Source: Listeria costaricensis
GTDB taxonomy: Bacteria > Bacillota > Bacilli > Lactobacillales > Listeriaceae
Reading direction: 5' to 3'
NCBI RefSeq assembly: GCF_900183385.1
Contig: NZ_FXUT01000001.1
Span: forward strand, 434,001-498,000
DNA: 64,000 bases
Shown: one piece after another, positions 34,867-45,900 of the stretch
Layout of the letters: every line of letters begins with the position of its first letter
How positions within the stretch are numbered: position 1 is the stretch's first letter
Notes under the pieces: model-generated
Databases searched by the model: none
Told to the model about the DNA's origin: nothing
What the model saw: only the letters and a program-made list of their open reading frames with translations
Translations under genes and position numbers: made by a program

Positions 34867-35181
34867 TTACATATATTTGTCGATGATTTCATCCAATTCT
34901 TCTTTTGGACGGTAGCCAATCACCGTGTCGACTACTTCCCCATCTTTTTTGATTAAAAGTGTCGGGATGCTCATAACGCCGAACTGGCTAGGCACTTGTT
35001 GATTTTCATCCACGTCCATTTTGACGATTTTTAATTTATCTCCACGTTCTGCATCAATTTCTTCGAGAACAGGCGCAACCATCCGGCACGGTCCGCACCA
35101 CGTTGCCCAGAAATCAGTCAAAACGAGTCCTTGATTCGTTTCTTGTTCGAATGTAGCATCGGTAATTTCTTGGATTGCCAC
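34867..35181 (-). CDS. trxA: Thioredoxin
   Basis: General protein disulfide reductase. 104 residues from GTG at 35181, with the WCGPC redox site at about residues 29-33, conserved TDFWATWCGPCRM and the cis-proline region IPTLLI. I prefer GTG because AAGGAG lies 9 nt upstream; ATG codons at 35187 and 35202 either sit only 3 nt from it or add a non-conserved extension. A promoter with extended -10 (minus-strand TGCTATACT, 35220-35212) lies upstream. Confidence 0.94.
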   Translation of the reverse strand: MAIQEITDATFEQETNQGLVLTDFWATWCGPCRMVAPVLEEIDAERGDKLKIVKMDVDENQQVPSQFGVMSIPTLLIKKDGEVVDTVIGYRPKEELDEIIDKYM

Positions 35182-35211
35182 TTTCATCAACTCCTTCTTC
35201 ATGTTACTTTC

Positions 35212-35220
35212 AGTATAGCA
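35212..35220 (-). promoter_or_regulatory. Extended -10 promoter of trxA
   Basis: Minus-strand TGCTATACT; no good -35. Such promoters often need an activator (Spx at trxA in B. subtilis is known; here it is only an inference). Confidence 0.45.
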
Positions 35221-35262
35221 CCGCGAACAAAACGGGGCTATTCTTTTGCTCATAGCCGCACT

Positions 35263-37617
35263 TTACTTGAGTTCTGCGATGGTGATGCCATTGCCGCCTT
35301 CTGCTGCTGAGCCAAATCGGTAGCTTTTTACGAGTCGATGGTTTTTCAGATATTCGGTGACGCCTGTCCGAAGCGCCCCAGTTCCTTTGCCGTGAATGAT
35401 CGCGACTTGCGGATATCCGGCGAGCAAAGCTTCATCGAGATATTTGTCCAATTCGACAAGGGCATCTTCATATCTCACACCGCGCAGATCCAGTTCGGCT
35501 TTGACTGGTTCCGTATTGCCGCGAACATTGGTAATAATGCGCTGTTTCTTCGGTTTTTCCGGCTCGATATATGCCAGATCATTCTCTTTGATTTTCATTT
35601 TGATAATGCCAATCTGCACATTCCACTCTTTAGCGTTCACACGGTCAAGCAGGTCCCCTTTTTGGCCTAGTGACAGCACGCGAACATGGTCGCCCGGTTC
35701 AAAGTTGTGTACTTTTTGTTTGGGTGCCTCGACTTTTTTGCTGAGCGTTTTGGGTTTGGCACGTCCCAGCCGAGTTTTGGCATCGATTAGTTCATGTTCC
35801 TTGATTCCGGCTGCACCGTGAAGCTGCATCATTCGGAGTTCATGGATGATCTCTTCGGCTTCTTGTTCCGCTTGCTCGACAATGCCGGCTGCTTTCTGAT
35901 TGGCTTTTTCAATGAGCTGCTCTTTTTGATGATAGTATTGAATGATTTCTTTTTGTAAATCTTTTAATAATTTTTCTGCTTCACGCGTCGTTTCGGCGGC
36001 ATCCTGATAAGCTTGTTCTGCCAGATTGCGCTTTTCTTCGAGGCTGGAAATCATGTCGTTCAAATCGGCACTTTCTGTATCTACGAGCGAACGGGCGGAG
36101 GCGATAACGGTTTCCTCCAATCCTAGCCGTTTGGAAATCTCAAATGCATTACTGCGACCTGGAATACCGATCAATAGCTTATAGGTGGGGCTCAGCGTTT
36201 CTACGTTAAATTCAACGGAGGCATTTGTTACACCGGCACGATTATAGCCGTATGCTTTTAGTTCAGGATAGTGCGTGGTGGCCACTACGGAGGCGTCTTT
36301 TGCCAGTGCCGCATCTAATATCGCAATCGCCAGTGCTGCGCCTTCCTGTGGATCTGTTCCGGCTCCCAACTCATCAAATAAAATCAGCGAGCGATTGTTC
36401 ATTTTCTTCATGATGGCTACGATATTTGTCATGTGAGAAGAGAATGTACTTAGGCTTTGTTCAATCGATTGTTCGTCGCCAATATCGGCAAAAACTTCCT
36501 CGAATACGGCCACTTCTGAATCTTCGGCAGCAGGGATTTGCAGGCCGGCTTGAGCCATCAGCGTCAAGAGTCCTAGTGTTTTTAGCGTGATCGTTTTCCC
36601 GCCTGTGTTGGGGCCGGTAATGACGATCGCTTGGTAGCCATCGCCGAGTAGGATATCATTTTTGACGACTTTCTGCGCATCTAAAAGCGGATGTCTGGCA
36701 CCAAAAAGCTTGACCACTCCGGCTTGATTCAAATGCGGTGTGACGGCTTTCATTTGTTGGCCAAATCGCGCTTTTGCCAAAATAAAATCAAAGCGGCCCA
36801 AGCAGTAAGTATTATGATGGATTTCCTGGGTGATTTCGGCCAGTTCAGCTGAAAGTTCGGCCAGAATCCGCTCGATTTCCTGGTTTTCTTTTGCTTGGAG
36901 TTCACGGCGCTCATTGTTGAGATCCACGACACTTTGCGGCTCAATAAAGAGGGTTTGGCCGGAAGCTGACTGGTCATGAACGATCCCACCATAATGGCCT
37001 TTGTACTCCTGCTTGACCGGCAGCACATAACGGTCATTTCGAATCGTGATAACCGTGTCGCTCAGCATGGTGGCGGCATTTCTGTCGCGGAGCAGGCTTT
37101 CTAATTTTTCCCGGACGCGCCCTTCCGTTCGACTCAAGGTTTGGCGGATGCCGCGTAATGTGTCGCTGGCTGTATCCAGAACGTAGCCTGCTTCATCCAC
37201 GGAAAGCGCAATTCGGTCCTCCATGTCGCGCATTACGAGAAGTTCACTGCTTAGTGCATATAGTAGCGGCAACTCTACGCCCTGATCTTCCAAATCTGCC
37301 AGAAAATTCTTCATGGCACGGCTGACGCGCAGATTGCTGCCGATTTGGTGGATTTCGAGTCCGTTCAGATTGCCACCAATTTCAAGTCGTTTCAGGTGCG
37401 GGGCAACATCGTACAGTCCGGTGATTGGGGCACTGCCGCGCAGACGGATGACTTTGGCACCTTCTTCGGTCTCACGCTGATTTTTTTGAACGAGCGTAAA
37501 ATCAGCACTTGGGCGAAGCTGCTGAATGGTTTCTCTCCCAAGTACAGATGTGGCAAATTCTTTTAATTGTTGCTTGATTTTATCAAATTCGAGTAGTTGC
37601 TCGACGCGTTTTTCCAT
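35263..37617 (-). CDS. mutS2: MutS2 family ATPase/endonuclease with Smr domain
   Basis: 784 residues. Lacks the MutS mismatch-recognition domains; begins with the coiled core, then the ABC-type ATPase (GPNTGGKTITLKT Walker A near 330, DELGAGTDPQEGAAL Walker B, TTHYPELKAY), a long coiled coil (about 510-640) and a C-terminal Smr nuclease (LDLRGVRYEDA, HGKGTGALR). Known roles are suppression of recombination and rescue of collided ribosomes. It starts 10 nt after polX and belongs to the zapA-cvpA-polX-mutS2 unit. Confidence 0.96.
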   Translation of the reverse strand: MEKRVEQLLEFDKIKQQLKEFATSVLGRETIQQLRPSADFTLVQKNQRETEEGAKVIRLRGSAPITGLYDVAPHLKRLEIGGNLNGLEIHQIGSNLRVSRAMKNFLADLEDQGVELPLLYALSSELLVMRDMEDRIALSVDEAGYVLDTASDTLRGIRQTLSRTEGRVREKLESLLRDRNAATMLSDTVITIRNDRYVLPVKQEYKGHYGGIVHDQSASGQTLFIEPQSVVDLNNERRELQAKENQEIERILAELSAELAEITQEIHHNTYCLGRFDFILAKARFGQQMKAVTPHLNQAGVVKLFGARHPLLDAQKVVKNDILLGDGYQAIVITGPNTGGKTITLKTLGLLTLMAQAGLQIPAAEDSEVAVFEEVFADIGDEQSIEQSLSTFSSHMTNIVAIMKKMNNRSLILFDELGAGTDPQEGAALAIAILDAALAKDASVVATTHYPELKAYGYNRAGVTNASVEFNVETLSPTYKLLIGIPGRSNAFEISKRLGLEETVIASARSLVDTESADLNDMISSLEEKRNLAEQAYQDAAETTREAEKLLKDLQKEIIQYYHQKEQLIEKANQKAAGIVEQAEQEAEEIIHELRMMQLHGAAGIKEHELIDAKTRLGRAKPKTLSKKVEAPKQKVHNFEPGDHVRVLSLGQKGDLLDRVNAKEWNVQIGIIKMKIKENDLAYIEPEKPKKQRIITNVRGNTEPVKAELDLRGVRYEDALVELDKYLDEALLAGYPQVAIIHGKGTGALRTGVTEYLKNHRLVKSYRFGSAAEGGNGITIAELK

Positions 37618-37627
37618 TTTACATTCC

Positions 37628-39340
37628 TCATTTATTTAAGATAAATTGACGAAACGCTTCTTTCGTCATCGTATTTAAAATTTGTGGTGGGCTAAGCCAT
37701 GCTTTTCTGGCTGCCCGGACACCTAAGTTCATAAAGTCAAGATGTTTGGTATCATGTGCATCTGTATTGATGGCGATTTTGACACCTGCTTCTGCGGCCA
37801 GCAGTAAATGTTCTCGGTTCAAATCGAGCCGCTGCGGATTGGCATTCAGTTCCAGTGCCGTATTCGTCGCTTTTGCCAGCTTGATGAGCGCTGGCACATT
37901 CACACGGTATGGCGGGCGATTGACAATAATTCGGCCTGTCGGATGTGCGATTAGTCGAACATATGGGCTTTCGCAAGCGGTTTTAAGTCGTGCCATGATT
38001 TCTGCTTCTGTTTGCCCGAAGCCGGAATGGATCGAGGCGATGACAAAATCCAACTCTTGCAAGAAATCGGCTTCAAAGTCCAAGCGGGCATCTGTCAAAA
38101 TATCCATTTCTACGCCGGAATAGACATCAATTTCCGGGTATTCCGCACTGATTTTCCGAATCTCCTCTTGTTGATTCCGCAATCGTTTTTCATCTAAGCC
38201 ATTCGCAACACGCAAAAACTTGCCATGATCGGTGATAACCATATAGTCGTACTGCTTGGCAATGCAGGCTTCGATCATTTCCCGAATCGAATAAGCGCCA
38301 TCCGACCAGGTGGTGTGCATGTGCAGGTCTCCGCGAATATCTGCTTGCTGTAAAAGCGGTGGTGCAGTTTTAATGCGGTCGATTTCCGTTCCGTCGATTC
38401 GGAGTTCTGGCGGGATGAACGGCAGATTATAATGCGCGAAAAAGGCCTCTTCACTGGCAAATGTCTTTCGCTTGCCGGACTCATTTTCCACGCCATATTC
38501 ACTGATTTTTTCCTTGTTTTCCTTCGCCAGTTGCCGCATCCGAATGTTATGCTCCTTCGAGCCCGTAAAGTGATGCAGCGTTGTTGGAAAACTGGCCGGT
38601 TCGACTAGCCGGAAATCCACCGAAATCTGAATATCTAGTGCCAGTTCAAGTGATACTTTTGTGTCGCCAGCACCGATGACTTCTGTTTGAAACGGAATGG
38701 CTTCCAATGCCGCGCGTACTTTTTCTGGCTGATCCGTCGAGATGACATAGTCCATGTCCTTGACCGTTTCACTCAGACGTCGCAAACTGCCTGCTTGCTG
38801 ATATTGCTTGATTTCGGGAATCTGCTCCAAATAGGCCTCCACTTGTCGAGCGGCTTTCAGGACTTCATAAATTGGATAGCCGTCCGGGCGTTCGCCAAGT
38901 GACTTGACACCTTCGACGATTTTCTCGCTGGATTTTTTGCCAAATCCTTTGAGTGCTTCAATTTTCCCTGCCTCAGCGGCGGCTAGCAAGGTCGAGCGGT
39001 CTGTTACCCCCAGTTCCTGATAGAGACGGGCCAGCTTTTTACCGCCCAGCCCGGGTACTTTGAGGAGCGGGACAAGGCCTGCTGGGACCTCTTCTTTCAA
39101 GGCTAGCAGTTCAGGAGAGCTACCAGTTTCAAGAAACGTTTGAATGATCTGCCCGGTTGTTTTACCAATCCCTGAGAGCGCGGTGATATCTCCCATTTCC
39201 GTCAGACTGCGCTGATCGGTCTCGATACTTTGTGCCGCTTTTCTGAAGGCTGCTATTTTAAAGGGATTCTCTCCTTTTAATTCCATATAAATCGCAATTT
39301 CTTCCAATAATCGGATAATTTCTTTTTTACTTTGAATCAT
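37628..39340 (-). CDS. polX: DNA polymerase X family protein with PHP exonuclease domain
   Basis: 570 residues. N-terminal HhH repeats (ALSGIGKTTGQII, VPGLGGKKLARLYQEL, LKGFGKKSSEKIV), the nucleotidyltransferase palm (SLRRLSETVKDMDYVIST), then a PHP domain (DLHMHTTWSDGAYSI near 338; ITDHGKF; IASIHSGF; IAHPTGR; NTDAHDT) giving a metal-dependent 3'-5' exonuclease. Gap-filling polymerase in base excision repair. Lies between cvpA and mutS2, as in bacilli. Confidence 0.95.
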   Translation of the reverse strand: MIQSKKEIIRLLEEIAIYMELKGENPFKIAAFRKAAQSIETDQRSLTEMGDITALSGIGKTTGQIIQTFLETGSSPELLALKEEVPAGLVPLLKVPGLGGKKLARLYQELGVTDRSTLLAAAEAGKIEALKGFGKKSSEKIVEGVKSLGERPDGYPIYEVLKAARQVEAYLEQIPEIKQYQQAGSLRRLSETVKDMDYVISTDQPEKVRAALEAIPFQTEVIGAGDTKVSLELALDIQISVDFRLVEPASFPTTLHHFTGSKEHNIRMRQLAKENKEKISEYGVENESGKRKTFASEEAFFAHYNLPFIPPELRIDGTEIDRIKTAPPLLQQADIRGDLHMHTTWSDGAYSIREMIEACIAKQYDYMVITDHGKFLRVANGLDEKRLRNQQEEIRKISAEYPEIDVYSGVEMDILTDARLDFEADFLQELDFVIASIHSGFGQTEAEIMARLKTACESPYVRLIAHPTGRIIVNRPPYRVNVPALIKLAKATNTALELNANPQRLDLNREHLLLAAEAGVKIAINTDAHDTKHLDFMNLGVRAARKAWLSPPQILNTMTKEAFRQFILNK

Positions 39341-39397
39341 TTTCTCACCCCATACGCAGAAACAGACCAGACGCTTTTCACCTGGCCTGTACGTTTT

Positions 39398-39940
39398 TTA
39401 TTTTGGTAAAAACCCGGTCATCCATTCAAAAAACTGCTTGGATAAGATCGGTGTATTCTCTAGTATCCACTGAGCGACACTTGAGCTCTGAATCAGGTCG
39501 CGTGTCCAGTCGGCCGGATAAATGGCGCCGATATAAAGAATCAAAAAGATAAATAAGTAGACTTGAATGACACCGAGCGCGCCGCCGATTAGTCCATTGA
39601 TCTGCCGCAAAATCGGAATCCGTGTGGCACCGCCGATCAAAGAAGCGAGCATGTGAATCACGATGATGGCTACAATGAAAATCAAGAGGAAAGCGAGCGC
39701 ATTGTAATACGCCTCTTCCGTGCGTAAAAGTTTAAATAGATGGTACATGTCATTCGTTTTATCCACGGTCGGATAAGGAATGAACGTGAGATGTGGCGCG
39801 AGCATCTGATAGTATTGCTGCGCGATAAAAAAGGACAGCACGTAGCCGAGCGTGATGATCAGCTGGCGGAGAATGCCGTTTCTATAGCCGCCAAACAGGC
39901 CGCAGACAAGTAAAAATATGATGATGACATTTAAAATCAT
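39398..39940 (-). CDS. cvpA: CvpA-family membrane protein
   Basis: 180 residues, four predicted membrane segments (about 1-18, 23-42, 79-98, 118-139), with the CvpA pattern of NGILRQLIITLGYVLSFF and GALGVIQVYLFIF. Its ATG overlaps the zapA stop by 4 nt. Function in Gram-positives is poorly defined. Confidence 0.88.
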   Translation of the reverse strand: MILNVIIIFLLVCGLFGGYRNGILRQLIITLGYVLSFFIAQQYYQMLAPHLTFIPYPTVDKTNDMYHLFKLLRTEEAYYNALAFLLIFIVAIIVIHMLASLIGGATRIPILRQINGLIGGALGVIQVYLFIFLILYIGAIYPADWTRDLIQSSSVAQWILENTPILSKQFFEWMTGFLPK

Positions 39941-40206
39941 GAATCTCTTCCTTTATACTTTGCTAATTCTTCTTCTAAGTCTTTCATTTTCTGTTCAAGC
40001 AGAAGATAATCATGGGTTGCATTGACTGCTGTTAAAACCGCTAATCTTCCACTATCGAGTGCTCTATTTTGTTCACTGATTTCATGCATTTTCTCATCGA
40101 CCAAACGGGCAACTTTTCGTAAGTGATCAAGAGGCTCCGTCCCTACAATTGTATATTCACGTCCATAAATTGTGGTTGTAATCCGGTTTCTCTGGTTCTC
40201 AGTCAC
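39937..40206 (-). CDS. zapA: Cell division protein ZapA
   Basis: Cross-links FtsZ filaments at the division ring. 89 residues; RITTTIYGREYTIVG then the dimerising coiled coil (LLLEQKMKDLEEELAKY). GTG at 40206 is chosen: GGAAGGAG lies 10 nt upstream, whereas an ATG at 40227 sits inside that site. First gene of zapA-cvpA-polX-mutS2. Confidence 0.92.
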   Translation of the reverse strand: MTENQRNRITTTIYGREYTIVGTEPLDHLRKVARLVDEKMHEISEQNRALDSGRLAVLTAVNATHDYLLLEQKMKDLEEELAKYKGRDS

Positions 40207-40351
40207 AAGCTTACAACTCCTTCCCATGAAAAATGACTGCTCTTGTACCTCATCTTATCACGAAAAGTCAGGAATGGAAAGGGGCAACCCCTCGTCTCTC
40301 TAAGAATTCAGTCTAGGGTCGCAGAAAGGTTTCTCAAGGTTTGCTCATTCA

Positions 40352-40360
40352 TGATACAAT
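40352..40360 (+). promoter_or_regulatory. Extended -10 promoter of rnhC
   Basis: TGATACAAT, extended -10; about 30 nt before the candidate start codon. The -35 is weak. Confidence 0.45.
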
Positions 40361-40405
40361 GGAATCGAGTGAATTTTGAAAGGAAGATGACCTATCGCAA
40401 ACACG

Positions 40406-41326
40406 GTGATCAATTCGACTACCAGTGAAATCAATCAAATAAAGGCTCATTATGCGCCGTTCTCCCAGCCAAAACTGCCACCGGGAGCCATTTTCGCAGC
40501 CAAGGCCCCCCGTTTTACAGTGACTGCCTATAAGTCCGGTAAAGTGATGTTCCAAGGCGCTGACGGAGAAAAAGAAGCCGCGAAATGGCAAGGAACCGCA
40601 ACCGCTTTGTCCCCTTCCCGTTCTGCCAAAAAGCCGGTGACGCGTAACCTGCCCGCCGGTTTCAGCGATTGGAATGTGCTTGGTTCGGATGAAGTCGGGA
40701 CTGGTGACTTTTTTGGCCCTATTACGGTTTGTGCCTCCTATGTGACGCGTGACCAGATGCCTCTTTTAAAGGCGCTCGGCGTTAAGGATTCCAAAGCGAT
40801 GAAGGATCCTGAAATCTGCGCCATCGCCAAAGAGATCATCCCGATCATCCCGCACAGTGTGCTCATTTGCCCCAATCCCAAGTACAATGAGGTGATCCGG
40901 CGTGGCATGAATCAGGGACAGATCAAAGCGCTGCTACATAATCGGGCGTTGGGCAATGTACTCAAACGGATCGCACCGGAAAGACCTCAGGCCATTCTGA
41001 TCGACCAGTTTGCCGAGAAAAATACGTATTACCGCTATCTCGCCCATGAGACTGAAATTGTTCGCGAGGATGTCTTTTTTGCGACCAAGGCGGAGGGCTT
41101 GCATTTGTCTGTTGCGGCCAGTTCGATTATTGCCCGCTATAAATTTGTCGAAGCATTCAGCGCGATGGAGCGGGAACTGGGTCGACCGCTCACCAAAGGA
41201 GCCGGTGCCAAGGTTGATCAGACTGCCGCCCAGATTATTCGTGCGTTCGGTCCGGAAAAGCTGGCCCAATACACCAAGCAACATTTTGCCAATACAGAAA
41301 AAGCCATGAAACTCGCACAAAAATAA
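40406..41326 (+). CDS. rnhC: Ribonuclease HIII
   Basis: Removes RNA from RNA-DNA hybrids. N-terminal TBP-like domain ([29 protein letters not shown]), then the catalytic core [33 protein letters not shown] and [16 protein letters not shown]. 306 residues from GTG at 40406. However, AAAGGAAG lies 20 nt from that GTG but only 7-8 nt from the in-frame ATC at 40394, and the codons ATC GCA AAC ACG GTG ATC would give M-A-N-T-V-I, which as I recall is how Listeria RNase HIII begins. The true start is therefore probably a rare AUC codon. Stop upstream at 40388 rules out longer forms. Confidence 0.93.
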   Translation: MINSTTSEINQIKAHYAPFSQPKLPPGAIFAAKAPRFTVTAYKSGKVMFQGADGEKEAAKWQGTATALSPSRSAKKPVTRNLPAGFSDWNVLGSDEVGTGDFFGPITVCASYVTRDQMPLLKALGVKDSKAMKDPEICAIAKEIIPIIPHSVLICPNPKYNEVIRRGMNQGQIKALLHNRALGNVLKRIAPERPQAILIDQFAEKNTYYRYLAHETEIVREDVFFATKAEGLHLSVAASSIIARYKFVEAFSAMERELGRPLTKGAGAKVDQTAAQIIRAFGPEKLAQYTKQHFANTEKAMKLAQK

Positions 41327-41329
41327 ACG

Positions 41330-41408
41330 AAAAGCCGACAGAAAGGCATGACCGGAAAACCGCCCGATCGATTGGGGCATTTTTCCGCATCCTTCTGTCG
41401 GCTTTTTT
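41330..41408. terminator. Bidirectional terminator between rnhC and the 41.4 kb gene
   Basis: AAAAGCCGACAGAA (41330-41343) pairs with TTCTGTCGGCTTTT (41393-41406); T-runs on both sides and a GC-rich inner region. Confidence 0.85.
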
Positions 41409-42118
41409 CATAAATTGCCGGAAATCCAGATTTCTTCTCCTAATTGCAACATGTTTTTAATTCGCTTTTCCACTTCATTTAAGAAAGCCGCGCTTGATGG
41501 ATTTGTCTTTTTCAAACGCTGCCACTCTCTCAAAACCACTGGCCATTCCTGCTTAGTAACAGGGTTCATTCCAGTCGGATCAAAGGTTTCAAACCCTTCC
41601 TCCTGCCGCGGATAAAGTAACTTCAGCCCTTGATAAAGAATGACGAAATCTTCCTCATACACCCACAGGCACGTTGCTGCAGAAGCTTGGATATTTATAC
41701 CTTCCTGATAGGGCTCAAAAAAGTAGCCGATCGGCCCATCTGCTGCAAAATGAAATTGTTCGATCGTCGTACGGTTTTTCTGCTCAGTGATCCGAAGTGG
41801 ACTTGCTGGCCGCTTCAAGCATTCTTCCAGCTCACAAACGAGCCGTTCAAATTGACGTTTTCGACGACAATCAGGAAACCGGTCATAAAAGGTAAACAAG
41901 ATTTCCTCGTCCAGCTCAAAAATAAAAATTTCAGCAAGCTGATTCTGTTGCCACGTCTCAAATACAGCCTGATTTTTAGCCGCAAACCACTGCTGATCTA
42001 TTTGATAGGAAAAATATTGCCCTCTCCCAAACTGTTTTTTCAAAAAAGTTTCAACAGCCATTTGCTTTTCTAGCGCGGTCAAATTAGGAGGAGATTGTAA
42101 CTTTATTTGATATTTCAT
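41408..42118 (-). CDS. Hypothetical protein, 236 residues
   Basis: I do not recognise the family. Soluble, rich in Phe, Tyr and Gln; no signal peptide or membrane helix. Notable segments: EIFIFELDEEILFTFYDRFPDCRRKRQFERL near residues 63-93 and YEEDFVILYQGLKLLYPR near 153-170. AGAGGCG before ATG. It follows ung by 14 nt, so the two are cotranscribed. Confidence 0.75.
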   Translation of the reverse strand: MKYQIKLQSPPNLTALEKQMAVETFLKKQFGRGQYFSYQIDQQWFAAKNQAVFETWQQNQLAEIFIFELDEEILFTFYDRFPDCRRKRQFERLVCELEECLKRPASPLRITEQKNRTTIEQFHFAADGPIGYFFEPYQEGINIQASAATCLWVYEEDFVILYQGLKLLYPRQEEGFETFDPTGMNPVTKQEWPVVLREWQRLKKTNPSSAAFLNEVEKRIKNMLQLGEEIWISGNL

Positions 42119-42132
42119 TTTTCGCCTCTGTT

Positions 42133-42807
42133 CTACAAATTAGGTATTTGCCAATTGATTGTCGGTCTGCCATTTTCCAGTAAAAAGGCATTTGTTCTTG
42201 AAAATGGTCGCGAGCCAAGGAAACCGTAATTGGCGGAGTAAGGACTTGGATGGGATGATGTGAACACGGCATGGCGCGAATTTTTTAATAAGGCTTGCTT
42301 TTGTTTCGCGTTATTGCCCCATAGCAAAAAGACAATCGGCTCTTCTTTTTGATCGAGCAGCTCGATAATATGGTCAGTCAACTGTTCCCAGCCTTTGCCG
42401 CGATGCGAATTGGCTTGTCCGGCACGCACCGTCAGCACAGTGTTGAGCAAAAGAACACCTTGATCTGCCCATGGTTTTAAATAGCCATTATTTGGCATCG
42501 TACAGGTTAAGTCCGTGCATAATTCCTGATAGATATTTTGCAGAGACGGTGGAGTTTGAACGCCCGCTTGAACCGAAAAAGACAGACCATGCGCCTGACC
42601 CGGTCCATGATAGGGATCCTGCCCGAGAATGACCACTTTTACATCTTGATAAGCCGTGTATTTCAGTGCGTTGAAAATATCATACATATCCGGATAAACA
42701 CGTTTCGTTCCGTATTCATACTTCAAAAATTCACGCAGTCTCAAATAATAATCCTTTTTGAATTCCTGTTCCAGAAGATCATCCCAATCATTGCCGATTT
42801 GTATCAT
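42133..42807 (-). CDS. ung: Uracil-DNA glycosylase, family 1
   Basis: Removes uracil from DNA. 224 residues; water-activating aspartate D64 in [36 protein letters not shown] and the DNA-intercalation loop [14 protein letters not shown] with the catalytic histidine. GGAGGCGC precedes ATG. First gene of a two-gene unit. Confidence 0.97.
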   Translation of the reverse strand: MIQIGNDWDDLLEQEFKKDYYLRLREFLKYEYGTKRVYPDMYDIFNALKYTAYQDVKVVILGQDPYHGPGQAHGLSFSVQAGVQTPPSLQNIYQELCTDLTCTMPNNGYLKPWADQGVLLLNTVLTVRAGQANSHRGKGWEQLTDHIIELLDQKEEPIVFLLWGNNAKQKQALLKNSRHAVFTSSHPSPYSANYGFLGSRPFSRTNAFLLENGRPTINWQIPNL

Positions 42808-42909
42808 CTGTTAAGCGCCTCCTAAAGCTTCCCGTTGTATTTTTCTTCTATCATAGCACAAAAAATCTGGAAGCGTAAAAGCTTTCCAATTCGCAAGACA
42901 AAATAAAAA

Positions 42910-42938
42910 CTCAGCGCCGGCAAAAGCCAGACACTGAG
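42910..42938 (-). terminator. Terminator after the MMPL gene
   Basis: CTCAG (42910-42914) pairs with CTGAG (42934-42938) with an inner GGC/GCC pairing; GTTTTTATTTTG follows on the minus strand. Confidence 0.65.
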
Positions 42939-42946
42939 CGATAAAA

Positions 42947-45900
42947 TTATTGATCTTCTTTTTTGCCGTGCGTAATATCCTGCTGATAATCCCCTTTTCG
43001 GGTCACAAACGGCCACCAGTTGCCGCGTCCGAATAGTTTGACCATAACTGGTACAAAGAGCGGCAAAATGATAAAGGCGTAAAGCACCAGACCGATTAGC
43101 ACGACTGTGGCAATTTCTAGCAGTGACAGTACGCCAGCTGGCATCATCGCAGCAAAGGTTCCGCCAAGGATGATAACGGCTGAGAAAATGACGCCGCCCA
43201 TTTTCTTCATGGAGAGCAGCATGCGTTCTTTCACGCTCATTCCGACGTACTCGTTGAAGCGGCTCATCAGGAAGATCGAATAGTCGATCCCGAGTGCAAT
43301 CAAGACGACAAATCCGAAGAATGGCGTTGCCCATGTCAGTCCGCTGTAGTCGCCGATTCTTGTAAAGATGATCTCGGCATACCCAAGTGCCGCCAGATAG
43401 GTCAGCATTAAGGAAGCGATCAGATAAATTGGCATAACGAGTGAGCGAAGTAGTATGACAAGAGTGATAAAGACGCTCACCAGAACGAATACCACGACTA
43501 AATGATAGTCGGCAGTCGACATGTCGCGCGTATCATAGTTCATACTGGTCATGCCGCCAATGCCAATATTGGCATTTTCAAGCTTGGTTCCCTTCAAGCT
43601 GGCATCCAGTTGATCATTGATATCATCAATCGCATTCATTGCCTCATTGGAATACGGATTGGCTTTTAGGACAACATTGATCGTTGTCATTTTGCCGTCA
43701 TCCGAAATATATTGATCGAGGACTTTTTGATAGTCTTCATTTTGTAGCAATTCGTCCGGCACATAGATACCAGAATCACTATATGGCTGCTTGCTCCACG
43801 CATCAATCAGATCGGTGGCTGTGCCAAGACCAGATTCAACTTGACCTAGACCATCCGCGCCACTCTTAAGACCGGTTGTTAGTTGCCCGATCTGTCCGCT
43901 GAAGCTTTCAAATCCGCTGGCAAGTTCACCCTGTCCGGCCGCAATTTGATCTAGTGCCAGTTCGATCTGTGGCATTTGACTAATCGCCTGATCCTGACCG
44001 TCTGCCGCTTGGTTTAGGCCAGTTTCGAGCTGATCCAGACCGGTTTCCAGTTGACCGAGTGCGTCGTTAAATTGGCTGAGGCCGGATGAGATTTGGCTCG
44101 ACTGATCATTCAGTTGTTTCATAGCTGAAGAAAGCGAGCTGATGCCCGTGTTTAATTGATCAATTTGTGTTTTGGCTGCCTGCATCTGCTGGCCAACCTG
44201 CGTTTCAAGCTGTGTTTTCAAATCAGATCCTGCTGTTTGCAGTTTTTGCAGATCGCCCGCCAATTTTTGGAAAGCCGGGTCTTGTTGCATTTCTGGATGT
44301 GCCGCCACAAAAGCATTGACGGAGTTTTCGATTTGCGCAATCGTATTTTCAAATGCAGATGTATCGATTGCCGGTGTTTCTTGGTTGCTGAAGGCATCTA
44401 GACTATTTGCGATGCTTTCCAAATTCTGTTGAACGGTCACATAGCCACTTTGCAGCTGCGCTTCACCGTCTTGCAGTTTTTGTAGTTCACTTCTTGCAGT
44501 TGTGACACCTGCTTTTAGTTCACCGGCTCCGCTTGCACCGCTTTTAATGCCATCTGAAATCTGAGTCAAGCCTTGTTGCAAGGCGGATACACCTTGTTTA
44601 GTCTGGTCGGTTCCGCTTTGCAGGGCATCTACGCCTGAAACCGCTTCGCCAAGCATCGGCTCTGCCGCTTCAAGTTGCTGGCCGGCTTCATCAAGCCCGT
44701 CTTTCACCTGCGAAATTCCGTCGCCTGCTTCACCCATACCAGCGCCTAATGCGTCGGCTTGTTTTTTGACATAAATATCATCGACCCGTGTGCCAACTGG
44801 TCGGCTGGCACTCATGACCATATCCACACTTTTCAGATTGGCCAAATCATCAGAGACTTGCTCGATCAAAGCAATATATTCACTGGTGCGCATATCTTCA
44901 TCATTTTCAAGATAGATTTGAGTCGGCGCTACCTGTCCAGCACCAAAGCTGTCAGAGACGATCTCAAAGCCTTTTTTCGATGGATATTTGTCGCTGATCT
45001 CATCCAGTGAGTTAAAACTTTCCTCACCCGTATGCAAAACAATCGGCGGAATGATCACAATGGCCACAATCAAAAGAGCGACAAATGGACGGGCAAAGGA
45101 AAGATTTCCTGCAAAGCCCCATAACTTGTTTTCCTTATGTTCGATCGATTTGCTCATTGGCCAGAACAAATGCCGTCCGAGGATTGACATAAAGAATGGC
45201 ACGACGGAATAAATCGCAAGGAGCAGCACAACGATTCCGACACCCACTGCCACAGCCGAACGATAAAGATCAAACTGGACGAAATAAAGCGTCGTAAAGG
45301 CGACAAGTACGGCAATCCCGCTGTAAATGACGGTTTTTCCGGCCGTTCGGTAGGTAACCGAAACCGCTTCACGTATATCAAGCCCTCGCCCGACTTCTTC
45401 TTTAAATCGACTCATGAGCAAGATACAGTAGTCGGTCCCAATCCCGAACATAATCACGACCATAAATATCTGCGTATAGGTCGAAACTGGAAACCCGAGA
45501 TTGTTCACAAGGAATGCCACAATATCCTGTGCAATGATATATGAAATACCCACTGTCAAAAGTGGAATAAATGGTGCAATCGCTGAACGGAAAACCAAGA
45601 ATAGGACGACAAGGATAAAGACAACTGTAATCCCTTCAGTTTTGTGTAGACCGTCTTCAGAACCTTGAATTACGTCTTCATTGATCAGCGCATTCCCCGT
45701 TAGGTAACTGTCAACACCTTTGATCTGCATTTTTTTATCCAAATCATTACGAATATCGTCGACAGGTGTATCGCCCGCATCTACAGTTAGCGCTGCGATC
45801 ACGGTTTTCCCATCTTTTGAGATAAATTTATCTTTTAATTCCGGTTGATTAAAACCATCAAGAACTTCTGTTACATGAAGGTCCTCTTTGTCTTTTTCGA

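Noticed and set aside
42822-43334. 170-codon minus-strand frame overlapping the end of the MMPL gene
   Set aside because: Different frame inside a well-supported MMPL gene; very Arg-rich, no domain.
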